A DNA stretch of 64,000 bases from Geothrix sp. SG200 (lineage in GTDB: Bacteria > Acidobacteriota > Holophagae > Holophagales > Holophagaceae). Every line of letters begins with the position of its first letter. Position 1 is the stretch's first letter. Position numbers and translations under genes: made by a program. The notes under the pieces were generated by a model. The model was not told the DNA's origin. It saw nothing but the letters and a program-made list of their open reading frames with translations, and made no database searches. The DNA lies in NCBI RefSeq assembly GCF_022808935.1, contig NZ_JAKZFR010000001.1, positions 186,001 to 250,000 on the forward strand. Reading direction: 5' to 3'. Of this stretch, positions 1 through 6,959 are shown one piece after another.

Positions 1-28
1 GTCGCCTTCGGCCCTGGTGGCGATCTCG

Positions 29-1111
29 TCACCGAGATCTACAGGCCCTAGACGGTAGGACCTCCTTCAGCAGGTTCCTCGTCTCCCGGAGCATGGCGGC
101 GGTGTCGTCCCAGCCCAGGCAGGCGTCGGTGACCGAGCAGCCATAGCGGAGGGTGGATAGGTCCGCGGGGATGGGCTGGTTGCCTTCTTCCAGGAAGCTC
201 TCCACCATGACTCCGACGATGGAGCTGTTGCCGCGCCGGATCTGGTGGGCGCAGTCCTGGAGGACCAGGGGCTGGAGGCGGGGGTTCTTGTGGCTGTTGG
301 CGTGGGAGCAGTCCACCACGATGTTCCCGGGCAGCCCCGCCTTGCGCAGGGCCTCCTCCGCCAGGGCGATGCTGACGGTGTCGTAGTTGGGCCGCCCCCC
401 GCCGCCGCGGAGCACCAGGTGGCCGTGGGCATTCCCCCGGGTGCGCACGATGGCCGCCGAGCCCTGGTCGTTGAGGCCCAGGAAGCTGTGGGGACGCGAG
501 GCCGAAAGGATGGCGTTCACCGCCGCCGCCAGGTCGCCGTCCGTGGCGTTCTTGAAGCCCACGGGCGTGGAGAGGCCGCTGGACATCTCCCGGTGGGTCT
601 GGGATTCGGAGGTTCGGGCGCCGATGGCGGTCCAGCTGATGAGATCGCCGATGTACTGGGGCGTGTTCGGATCCAGGGCCTCGGTGGCCGCCGGGAGGCC
701 GAGCTCCCCGATGCGGAGCAGGAATTCCCGGGCCTTCCGCATGCCCTCCTCGATGTGGAAGGAGTCGTCCATGCGGGGATCGTTGATGAAGCCCTTCCAG
801 CCCGTGGCGGTGCGGGGCTTCTCGAAGTAGACCCGCATGACCAGCAGGAGCGTGTCCGCGACCTCGTCCGCCAGGACCTTGAGCCGCCGCGCGTAGTCGA
901 GGCCCGCCACGGGATCGTGGATGCTGCAGGGCCCCACCACCACCACGAGGCGGGGATCCTCCCGCGCGAGGATGCGCTGGAGATTCCGACGACCGCCGGC
1001 CACGGTCTCGGCCACGGCGTCCGGGACGGGCAGGGCCGCGTGGATCTCCGCCGGGGAGGGCATCCGGTCGAAGGAGTCAATGTTCAGGTTCTCGAGCGCC
1101 TGGTGGGTCAT
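29..1111 (-). CDS. aroG: 3-deoxy-7-phosphoheptulonate (DAHP) synthase, class I
   Basis: Condenses phosphoenolpyruvate and erythrose-4-phosphate to DAHP, the first step of the shikimate pathway to Phe, Tyr and Trp. The 360-aa product has the family hallmarks GPCSIHD (PEP/metal site, near residue 62), KPRTATGWKG, the R-T-S-E-S-Q stretch, and VDCSHANSHKNP near the C-terminus. Length fits AroF/G/H enzymes (about 350 aa). I chose the ATG at 1111 because it follows a strong GGAAGG ribosome site by five bases. A longer in-frame start at 1168 would translate through the terminator hairpin and is rejected. The gene lies downstream of an aromatic leader peptide and attenuator, so supply of charged aromatic tRNAs probably controls it. 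Which amino acid feeds back on the enzyme cannot be read from the sequence. Confidence 0.95.
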   Translation of the reverse strand: MTHQALENLNIDSFDRMPSPAEIHAALPVPDAVAETVAGGRRNLQRILAREDPRLVVVVGPCSIHDPVAGLDYARRLKVLADEVADTLLLVMRVYFEKPRTATGWKGFINDPRMDDSFHIEEGMRKAREFLLRIGELGLPAATEALDPNTPQYIGDLISWTAIGARTSESQTHREMSSGLSTPVGFKNATDGDLAAAVNAILSASRPHSFLGLNDQGSAAIVRTRGNAHGHLVLRGGGGRPNYDTVSIALAEEALRKAGLPGNIVVDCSHANSHKNPRLQPLVLQDCAHQIRRGNSSIVGVMVESFLEEGNQPIPADLSTLRYGCSVTDACLGWDDTAAMLRETRNLLKEVLPSRACRSR

Positions 1112-1127
1112 GGGGGCCTTCCGGGAT

Positions 1128-1161
1128 AAAGAAAAACCCCGATCCGGGGAACGGATCGGGG
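1128..1161 (-). terminator. Intrinsic terminator acting as attenuator before aroG
   Basis: On the minus strand a perfect 10-bp stem (CCCCGATCCG / CGGATCGGGG, 5-nt loop TTCCC) is followed directly by TTTTTCTTT, a textbook intrinsic terminator. It lies between the leader peptide stop and the aroG ribosome site, so it would stop transcription before the gene. CGATCCG in its 5' arm is exactly complementary to CGGATCG just after the Tyr-Tyr-Trp codons of the leader. A mutually exclusive antiterminator can therefore form. Confidence 0.85.
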
Positions 1162-1184
1162 TGGTCATGGGGATGTTCCAGGGA

Positions 1185-1259
1185 TCAGGCTGGACCCTCG
1201 CCGTGCCACGCGCGATCCGCGCGCGGGGACCAATAATAGCGATGGAAGCGGGGCGTCAT
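1185..1259 (-). CDS. Aromatic leader peptide of the aroG attenuator
   Basis: A 24-codon reading frame upstream of aroG encodes a peptide with one Phe, two adjacent Tyr and a Trp (F-H-R-Y-Y-W), and a second Trp later. It ends 24 nt before the terminator hairpin. The following codons carry a protector hairpin (CGCGCG, loop CGGAT, CGCGCG) whose loop and second arm can pair with the terminator's 5' arm. A ribosome stalled at Tyr-Tyr-Trp would break the protector and favour antitermination, as in trp and phe leaders. No convincing Shine-Dalgarno lies within 10 nt of the ATG, which is the weakest point. It is too short for ordinary gene callers. Confidence 0.78.
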   Translation of the reverse strand: MTPRFHRYYWSPRADRAWHGEGPA

Positions 1260-1280
1260 GGTGGGGTCCGAAGGTGCTCC

Positions 1281-1309
1281 ATCCTGGACCTGGGGCGCCG
1301 GGGCGTCAA
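1281..1309 (-). promoter_or_regulatory. Candidate sigma-70 promoter of the aroG leader
   Basis: The minus strand has TTGACG (1309-1304), a 17-bp spacer and CAGGAT (1286-1281). This would start transcription about 15 nt upstream of the leader-peptide ATG. The -35 matches consensus at five of six positions and the -10 is fair. Confidence 0.5.
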
Positions 1310-1435
1310 GGCAAGAACAGGTTCCGGATGCGTGCCCCTGATGCGTCGAATATCCAATCAATGAATGTTTTTTGACATTCGATTTTATGTTTGTCGAGAC
1401 ATGGACTAGGCTTGGCTTCTTTCCAGGGAGTCGCC

Positions 1436-2128
1436 ATGGATCGCCGCACCCTTCTCGGAACCCTCGCCGCCGGCGCCGTGGGCGCCGGACTGCACGCCAA
1501 GGGACTGGGCCCCGGCGCCACGGACGCGAAGCCCACGGAAAACCCCCTGGCGGACTATGCGGCCCGCGCCTTCGACTTCGGCACGGGGCTGCCCGGCCTC
1601 GGCAAGGAGCTGCTGGCAGAGCATCTCGCGCTCTACAAAGGCTACGTGAGCCGCACGAACGCGCTTCTCAGGGACACGCTGGCCGCGGAGCGGGAGGGCA
1701 AGGCCGGTCCCGCGGTGCAGGAGCTGCGCCGGCGGCTGGGCTTCGAGTTCAGCGGCATGCGCCTCCACGAGCTCTACTTCGAGGCCCTGTCCGCCAGCGC
1801 GGCCACACCCAGCGCATCACATCCCCTCCACCAGGCCATCGCCGCCACCTGGGGCTCCTTCGATGCCTGGTGGGCCGCCTTCAGGGCCACCTGCACCATG
1901 ACGGGCATCGGCTGGGGTGTCCTCCTGAAGGATCCGGCCACGGGCCGGCTCATGAACGCCTGGTTCCAGGACCACGAGAACGCCGTGGCCGTGGGGGCCC
2001 AGGCGCTCCTGGTCGTGGATGTGTGGGAGCACGCCTACGTGAGGGACTACGGCGCTACGGGCCGGGCCAAGTACGTGGATGCGGTGAAGTCCCTCATCGA
2101 CTGGCGCGTGGTCGAGAAGCGCTTCTGA
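1436..2128 (+). CDS. Tat-exported Fe/Mn superoxide dismutase family protein
   Basis: The 230-aa product begins with a twin-arginine signal (DRRTLLG followed by an Ala/Gly-rich hydrophobic stretch to about residue 20), so it probably acts in the periplasm. The Fe/Mn-SOD fold is recognisable. Likely metal ligands are His63 (AEHLALYKGYV), His111 (LHELYFEAL), Asp195 and His199 (DVWEHAY). The usual H-H-x-x-H-H cluster around the first ligand is reduced to one His, with Tyr and Lys in place of the second pair, so dismutase activity is likely but not certain. The ATG at 1436 gives the complete Tat motif. A longer frame from 1391 adds no domain. It is transcribed divergently from aroG; an AT-rich stretch with TTGACA at 1372-1377 may supply its promoter. 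Confidence 0.85.
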   Translation: MDRRTLLGTLAAGAVGAGLHAKGLGPGATDAKPTENPLADYAARAFDFGTGLPGLGKELLAEHLALYKGYVSRTNALLRDTLAAEREGKAGPAVQELRRRLGFEFSGMRLHELYFEALSASAATPSASHPLHQAIAATWGSFDAWWAAFRATCTMTGIGWGVLLKDPATGRLMNAWFQDHENAVAVGAQALLVVDVWEHAYVRDYGATGRAKYVDAVKSLIDWRVVEKRF

Positions 2129-2151
2129 AACCTGGGGAGTCTTGGGGAATT

Positions 2152-2193
2152 TACAAAATTGTAAGATCGAATCAAAGTCTGTACAATTTTGTA
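2152..2193. promoter_or_regulatory. Paired TACA-N4-TGTA operators before the NifA-like gene
   Basis: Two 12-bp sites, TACAAAATTGTA (2152-2163) and TACAATTTTGTA (2182-2193), are exact reverse complements of each other and centred 30 bp apart. The same pair with the same 30-bp spacing recurs at 3766-3807 upstream of amtB. The first site overlaps a possible -10 (TAAGAT, 2162-2167), which would fit autoregulation of the 2214 gene. Confidence 0.7.
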
Positions 2194-2213
2194 GACCACT
2201 CGCCGGAGCCCCC

Positions 2214-3755
2214 ATGGCCGCCTCGGAGGACGCCCTTCACCTCTCGCCCCTGCTGGAGCTGAGCCAGGCCCTGGCCGCCTCGGACATCCGGGCCTCCCTG
2301 CCCCGGGTGCTGGAGATCCTGGCGGAGGCCTTCGGCGCCCTGAATGGCGCCATCCTGCTGGCGGACGAGGAGGGGGGCGCCCTCCGGGTCGAGGCGGCCC
2401 GGGGCCTCTCCAGCCAGGAGGTGGCCCGGGCCCGCTACCGCGTGGGGGAGGGCATCAACGGGCGGGTGCTGGCCAGTGGCAAGGCCATCGTGGTGCCCCA
2501 GGCCAGCCTGGAGCCCCTCTTCCTGGACCGCACCGGCGTCCTCAAGGCCCAGAAGCGGAAGAAGTCGGACATGTCCTTCTTCTGCATCCCGGTCTTCCTG
2601 GACCGGAAGACGGCCGGGACCCTCTGCCTCACCGTGCCCTACGACAGCCGCCGCGACTTCGACCGGGACACGAAGCTCCTCCAGATCGCGGCCTCCATGG
2701 TGGGCCTGGCCATGAAGGTGGCCCGGCTGGTGGCGGCGGACCGGCAGCGGCTGGTGGAGGAGAACCAGCAGCTCCGCCTGGAGCTTCGCGAGCGCTACGA
2801 GCTGCACCACCTCATCGGCCACAGCCATGCCATGCAGCGGGTCTACGAGGCGGTGGCCCAGGCGGCGCCCAGCAGCACCACCGTGCTCATCCGCGGAGAG
2901 TCCGGCACGGGCAAGGAGCTGGTGGCCCACGCCCTCCACTACAACTCGCCGCGGGCCGAGAAGCCCTTCGTGAAGGTGAACTGCGGGGCCCTGCCCGAGC
3001 CCCTCATCGAGTCCGAGCTGTTCGGCTACGAGCCCGGCGCCTTCACGGACGCCCGCCAGGTGAAGAAGGGCCGCTTCGAGCTGGCTCACGGCGGCACGCT
3101 GTTCCTGGACGAGGTGGGCGAGCTGACCCCGGCCACCCAGGTGAAGCTGCTGCGGGTCCTCCAGGAGCGCGAGTTCGAGCGCCTGGGCGGCGTGCGGCCC
3201 GTGAAGGTGGACGTGCGGCTCCTGGCCGCCACCAACCGGGACCTGGAGGCCGCCGTGCGGGCCGGCACTTTCCGGGAGGACCTCTACTACCGCCTCCGCG
3301 TCTTCGAGATCTTCCTGCCGCCCCTGCGGGAGCGCCAGGCGGACATCCTGCTCCTGGCGGACCACTTCGTGGAGAAGATCGCGGCGGCCCAGGGCAAGGA
3401 CGTCCGCCGCATCTCCACCTCGGCCATCGACATGCTCACGGCCTACCACTGGCCCGGCAACGTGCGCGAGCTGGAGAACGCCCTCGAGCGGGCCATCCTC
3501 GTCTGCGAAGGCGGCGTCATCCACGCCCACCACCTGCCGCCCTCCCTCCAGACGGCGGAGGTCTCGGGCACCGTGCCGGGGACGGGCCTGGGCGAGGCCG
3601 TGGCGGCCTTCGAGCGCGACCTGCTCCAGGACGCCCTGAAGTCCGCCCGGGGCAACCGCTCCCGCGCCGCCCGGCTCCTCCAGACCACCGAGCGCATCCT
3701 GAACTACAAGGTCCAGAAGTACGGGCTGGAGCCCGAACGGTTCCGGTCATCTTGA
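2214..3755 (+). CDS. NifA-like sigma-54-dependent activator (GAF, AAA+, Fis-type HTH)
   Basis: A 513-aa enhancer-binding protein predicted to switch on sigma-54 promoters. An N-terminal GAF domain (about 25-165) is followed by a coiled linker and an AAA+ domain with Walker A GESGTGKE (near 230) and Walker B LFLDEVGE. The C-terminal Fis-type helix-turn-helix ([10 protein letters not shown]...NYKVQKYG) closely resembles NifA. The sigma-54 contact loop reads GAFTDA instead of GAFTGA. The ATG at 2214 follows a GGAG site; an in-frame ATG at 2142 is rejected because it would translate across the operator pair. Downstream lie amtB and glnK, with the same operators and a -24/-12 promoter, so its likely job is nitrogen-limitation control. 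No nif genes are visible, so nitrogen fixation itself is not implied. Confidence 0.88.
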   Translation: MAASEDALHLSPLLELSQALAASDIRASLPRVLEILAEAFGALNGAILLADEEGGALRVEAARGLSSQEVARARYRVGEGINGRVLASGKAIVVPQASLEPLFLDRTGVLKAQKRKKSDMSFFCIPVFLDRKTAGTLCLTVPYDSRRDFDRDTKLLQIAASMVGLAMKVARLVAADRQRLVEENQQLRLELRERYELHHLIGHSHAMQRVYEAVAQAAPSSTTVLIRGESGTGKELVAHALHYNSPRAEKPFVKVNCGALPEPLIESELFGYEPGAFTDARQVKKGRFELAHGGTLFLDEVGELTPATQVKLLRVLQEREFERLGGVRPVKVDVRLLAATNRDLEAAVRAGTFREDLYYRLRVFEIFLPPLRERQADILLLADHFVEKIAAAQGKDVRRISTSAIDMLTAYHWPGNVRELENALERAILVCEGGVIHAHHLPPSLQTAEVSGTVPGTGLGEAVAAFERDLLQDALKSARGNRSRAARLLQTTERILNYKVQKYGLEPERFRSS

Positions 3756-3765
3756 GGCGAAATGG

Positions 3766-3807
3766 TACAAAAATGTAATTAAACCGAGTTGTCATTACAT
3801 TTTTGTC
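3766..3807. promoter_or_regulatory. Paired TACA-N4-TGTA sites, putative upstream activating sequence of amtB
   Basis: TACAAAAATGTA (3766-3777) and TACATTTTTGTC (3796-3807) are inverted copies centred 30 bp apart, part of a perfect 13-bp inverted repeat (ACAAAAATGTAAT / ATTACATTTTTGT). They lie roughly 90-135 bp upstream of the -24 element at 3899, the usual enhancer position for a sigma-54 activator. The 2214 regulator is the obvious candidate ligand. Confidence 0.72.
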
Positions 3808-3897
3808 AATTCGATTCTAAGAGAATTCGCTGTTCATCTGGCATTCAAGAGCCGCATTTTCATTATTTGGATGAAATGCCCCCTCGTGCCCGTGAAT

Positions 3898-3913
3898 AGG
3901 CACGTTCCCTGCT
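3898..3913 (+). promoter_or_regulatory. Sigma-54 (-24/-12) promoter of the amtB-glnK operon
   Basis: AGGCACGTTCCCTGCT contains GG (3899-3900), exactly ten bases, then GC (3911-3912). It matches the TGGCACG-N4-TTGC consensus at all but two positions. Transcription would start near 3924, leaving a leader of about 130 nt before amtB. Confidence 0.75.
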
Positions 3914-4056
3914 CTCTCTTCTGGGCACGGGGAGCCGGTGGTCGGCTCCCGGACTCCAGGGAGGATCGGAAGAGAGCCGTGGCCTGAGCCGATCCACCGG
4001 ATTCCCTCGGTGAAGGCCACACCGATCCCCTTGTTCCACAAGAAGGAGAAACTCCC

Positions 4057-5673
4057 ATGAACCGCCGAACCCTGTTCCGGGGTCTCGCGGTGGCGTTGGC
4101 TTTTGCGGCCATCTCCCCGCTGCTCTTCGCGGCCGACCCAAATGGCGGCGCCACCGGAGGCATCCAGAATGTGCCCGCCCAAGCGGCCGGTGCCCCCACC
4201 CTCCAGGAGCTGGGCGCGGCCGTGGGCCAGACCCGTGTCGCCCTGAATTTCGTATGGGTCCTGGTCGCGGGATTCCTGGTGATGTTCATGCAGGCCGGCT
4301 TCGCCCTGGCGGAGACGGGATTCACCCGCGCCAAGAACGCCGCCCACACCATGATGATGAACTTCATGGTCTACGCCCTCGGCATCCTGGGGTTCTGGGC
4401 CGTGGGCTATGCCCTGCAGATGGGTGGCTCGGGGGCCCCGATGGGGGCGGCCCTGAGCGCGCCCGAAGGCATGGCCAGGCTCGTGGGCCCCACCATCCAT
4501 GGGAACCTGTGGGGCCTCTTCGGCGCCAAGGGGTTCTTCCTCACGGGCCCGGCCTATGACGTGTCGGCCTTCGCCGTGTTCCTGTTCCAGATGGTCTTCA
4601 TGGACACCACCCTGACCATCCCCACCGGGGCCATGGCGGAGCGGTGGAAGCTGTCCGCCTTCATCGTCTACGCCCTGGTCGCATCCAGCTTCATCTATCC
4701 CATCTACGCCTGCTGGGCCTGGGGCGGCGGCTGGCTGTCGGCCCTGGGTCGCAACCTCGGCCTGGGTCACGGGTACGTGGATTTCGCGGGGTCGGGCGTG
4801 GTGCATCTCACCGGCGGGGTGATGGCCTTCACGGGCGCCCTCGTCCTCGGCCCCCGGCTCGGGAAGTATGTGAAGGGGAAGGCCCAGGCGCTGCCCGGCC
4901 ACAACGTGCCCATGGCGGTGCTCGGGTGCTTCATCCTGGCGTTCGGCTGGTTCGGCTTCAACGCCGGCTCCACCCTGGCGGGCACGGACCTCCGGATCGC
5001 CGTGGTGGCCACCAACACCATGCTGGCCTCCGCCTCCGGCGCCCTGATGGCCTACCTCTACACCTGGGCGAAGTTCGACCGCCCTGATCTCTCCATGGCC
5101 GTGAACGGCATGCTGGCGGGCCTGGTGGCCGTCACCGCCCCCTGCGCCTTCGTCACCGCCCCCTCGGCGGTGCTCATCGGAGCGGTGTCCGGCGTCCTCG
5201 TGGTGGCCGCGGCCCTCTTCGTGGAGAACACCCTCAAGATCGACGATCCGGTGGGCGCCATCGCGGTCCACGGCGTGAACGGCGCCTGGGGCCTCATCGC
5301 CCTTGGCCTGCTGGCGGACGGCACCTACGGCCAGGGCCTGAATGGTCCCGCCTCCGGCGTCACGGGTCTGTTCTACGGCGACGGGCGGCAGCTCGTGGCC
5401 CAGCTCATCGGCATCGGAGCCAACCTGGTGTGGGTCGGCGTCACGAGCTATGTCCTGTTCAAGGTGATCGACAAGGTCATCGGCATGCGGGTCACCCCGG
5501 AGCAGGAGATGGCCGGTCTCGACTTCCACGAGATCTCAGCCCCGGCCTACCCGGGCGACGGCGCCACGGTGAACACACCGGTGATCGTCTTCCCCAAGGT
5601 CGCCAAGCCGGCGCCGGTGGTCCTGCCCACTTCCCCCAACTCCATTCCCGCTCGCCTGGGAGGTGAAGCATGA
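4057..5673 (+). CDS. amtB: Ammonium transporter
   Basis: An inner-membrane Amt/MEP/Rh-family channel for ammonium uptake. The 538-aa protein has a cleavable signal peptide (about residues 1-26, ending LLFA|ADP) and then about 11 membrane segments. The twin pore histidines are visible in FAGSGVVHLTGG and AVHGVNGAWG, along with the ADTGFT-like stretch LAETGFTRAKN. It is longer than typical AmtB (400-450 aa), with extra residues in the N-terminal leader, a periplasmic loop and the C-terminal tail. Its stop overlaps the glnK start (ATGA), so the two are translationally coupled. It sits behind the sigma-54 promoter and paired upstream sites. Confidence 0.95.
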   Translation: MNRRTLFRGLAVALAFAAISPLLFAADPNGGATGGIQNVPAQAAGAPTLQELGAAVGQTRVALNFVWVLVAGFLVMFMQAGFALAETGFTRAKNAAHTMMMNFMVYALGILGFWAVGYALQMGGSGAPMGAALSAPEGMARLVGPTIHGNLWGLFGAKGFFLTGPAYDVSAFAVFLFQMVFMDTTLTIPTGAMAERWKLSAFIVYALVASSFIYPIYACWAWGGGWLSALGRNLGLGHGYVDFAGSGVVHLTGGVMAFTGALVLGPRLGKYVKGKAQALPGHNVPMAVLGCFILAFGWFGFNAGSTLAGTDLRIAVVATNTMLASASGALMAYLYTWAKFDRPDLSMAVNGMLAGLVAVTAPCAFVTAPSAVLIGAVSGVLVVAAALFVENTLKIDDPVGAIAVHGVNGAWGLIALGLLADGTYGQGLNGPASGVTGLFYGDGRQLVAQLIGIGANLVWVGVTSYVLFKVIDKVIGMRVTPEQEMAGLDFHEISAPAYPGDGATVNTPVIVFPKVAKPAPVVLPTSPNSIPARLGGEA

Positions 5674-6032
5674 GGCTCATCACAGCCGTCATCCGACCTG
5701 AGAAGCTGGAAGACGTGAAGACCGCCCTGTTCGCGGCCGAAGTCACGGGCCTCACGATCCTGCGCGTGGCGGGCCACGGCGGCGAAAAGATCGCCGTGGA
5801 GACCTACCGCGGGGCCCAGATGGCCTATGAGTTCCATGAGAAGGTCCAGCTCGACATCGCCGTCTCCGAGCCCTTCGTGGATGTGACCATCAAGGCCATC
5901 CTCGGGGCGGCGCGGACCGGTGAAGTCGGGGACGGCAAGATCTTCGTCCAGCCCCTGGAGCAGGTGATCCGGATCCGGACCGGGGAATACGACATCGAGG
6001 CGCTCACGCCCGAGCCCATGCGCCACCACTGA
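5670..6032 (+). CDS. glnK: PII nitrogen signalling protein, GlnK type
   Basis: A 120-aa PII protein that would gate AmtB and relay 2-oxoglutarate/ATP status. The PII C-terminal signature (TGEVGDGKIFVQPLEQVIRIRTGE region) is intact. The T-loop keeps Y-R-G-A at 46-49, but position 51, the tyrosine uridylylated by GlnD in proteobacteria, is Met (YRGAQM). The T-loop sequence before it (GHGGEKIAVET) also departs from the usual GRQKGHTEL. Uridylylation at the classical site is therefore not possible, and control by ligand binding alone is the simplest inference. The start overlaps amtB by 4 nt. Confidence 0.93.
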   Translation: MRLITAVIRPEKLEDVKTALFAAEVTGLTILRVAGHGGEKIAVETYRGAQMAYEFHEKVQLDIAVSEPFVDVTIKAILGAARTGEVGDGKIFVQPLEQVIRIRTGEYDIEALTPEPMRHH

Positions 6033-6160
6033 ATGCCTGGGCCGCCGCGGCCCTGCCTCTGCTCTTCCCTCCCTGCGGCCCGCCGGGCCGCCGGGAGGTG
6101 GGCCGTGCCCTATCCACGCCTTCCTCCCACCCACTGCCCCCCCCCTTTCTGGAGCCCATC

Positions 6161-6949
6161 ATGTCGGTCTCATTCAGGCCCCTCGCCCTGGGGCTTGCCC
6201 TCCCCCTATCTCTGAGCGCCGAGAGTCCTGCGCCTCCCCCCGCGATCCTCGGGGCCGCCCTGAGCGGTTCGGCCACCTTCGGGTCCCAGTACATCTTCCG
6301 CGGCCTCACCCAGACCGACGGGAAGCCCACCATCCAGGGAGAGCTGGACCTGGTCCATCCCTCGGGCTTCTACCTCAGCGCGAGCTTCAGCAACATCACC
6401 TGGATCACGGACCTCTACGCAGGTTCCGGCGGCAAGGTCTCCTCCGGCGTGGAAGCGGACCTCTTCGGGGGCTACAAGTGGGCCTTCGCCAAGGACTGGA
6501 CCCTGGACCTCGGAGCCTACCGCTACCTCTACCCCGGCACCTACCAGAACGTCGGCTCCTTCAACCCCAACACCACCGAGGCCTACCTGGGCCTCAGCTA
6601 CACCTGGGCCAGCCTGAAGTACTCGCGGGTGGTCAGCGCGGGCAACTTCGGGGTCGCCGACGCCGAAGGCTCCAGCTATGTGGACTTGAGCCTGGCCATC
6701 CCGATCGGCGAAAGCGGATGGACCGTGCTCGCCCACGGGGGCAGGACCACCTACACCACCGGCGATCCGGCGGTCGAATCCCTGCTCAACTACACGGACT
6801 ACAAGCTGGGCATCGCCAAGGAGTTCAAGGGCTACACCTTCACCTTGGCGGGCACGAAGGCCGACACCAAGGACCTGGGGTACAACAACGCCTTCGGCCG
6901 GAACATCGGCGGAACCCGCGGGACCTTCACCATCGCCAAGAGCTTCTGA
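6161..6949 (+). CDS. TorF-family outer-membrane porin
   Basis: A 262-aa outer-membrane beta-barrel protein with a short signal peptide (MSVSFRPLALGLALPLSLSA). Alternating aromatic/polar strands begin GSATFGSQYIFRGLTQTDGKPTIQG, the characteristic opening of the TorF putative porin family. The C-terminus ends in Phe (TIAKSF), as expected for an outer-membrane barrel. The ATG at 6161 is chosen because the signal peptide starts there. It follows glnK by 128 nt and precedes a transporter, so it may feed small nitrogenous or anionic solutes into the same pathway. The substrate is unknown. Confidence 0.75.
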   Translation: MSVSFRPLALGLALPLSLSAESPAPPPAILGAALSGSATFGSQYIFRGLTQTDGKPTIQGELDLVHPSGFYLSASFSNITWITDLYAGSGGKVSSGVEADLFGGYKWAFAKDWTLDLGAYRYLYPGTYQNVGSFNPNTTEAYLGLSYTWASLKYSRVVSAGNFGVADAEGSSYVDLSLAIPIGESGWTVLAHGGRTTYTTGDPAVESLLNYTDYKLGIAKEFKGYTFTLAGTKADTKDLGYNNAFGRNIGGTRGTFTIAKSF

Positions 6950-6959
6950 GACCCTCCCG

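Noticed and set aside
25-42. GATCTCG-TCAC-CGAGATC hairpin over the aroG stop codon
   Set aside because: A 7-bp stem without a T-tract is too weak to call a terminator.
1109-1168. Longer DAHP synthase start at 1168
   Set aside because: It would translate through the terminator hairpin and T-tract; the ATG at 1111 has a strong ribosome site.
2142-2213. Longer start of the NifA-like regulator at 2142
   Set aside because: The extra 24 codons cover the operator pair and show no family similarity; the ATG at 2214 follows GGAG.
2214-6032. Nitrogen-fixation locus
   Set aside because: The activator is NifA-like but no nif structural or assembly gene is present; amtB-glnK control explains it.
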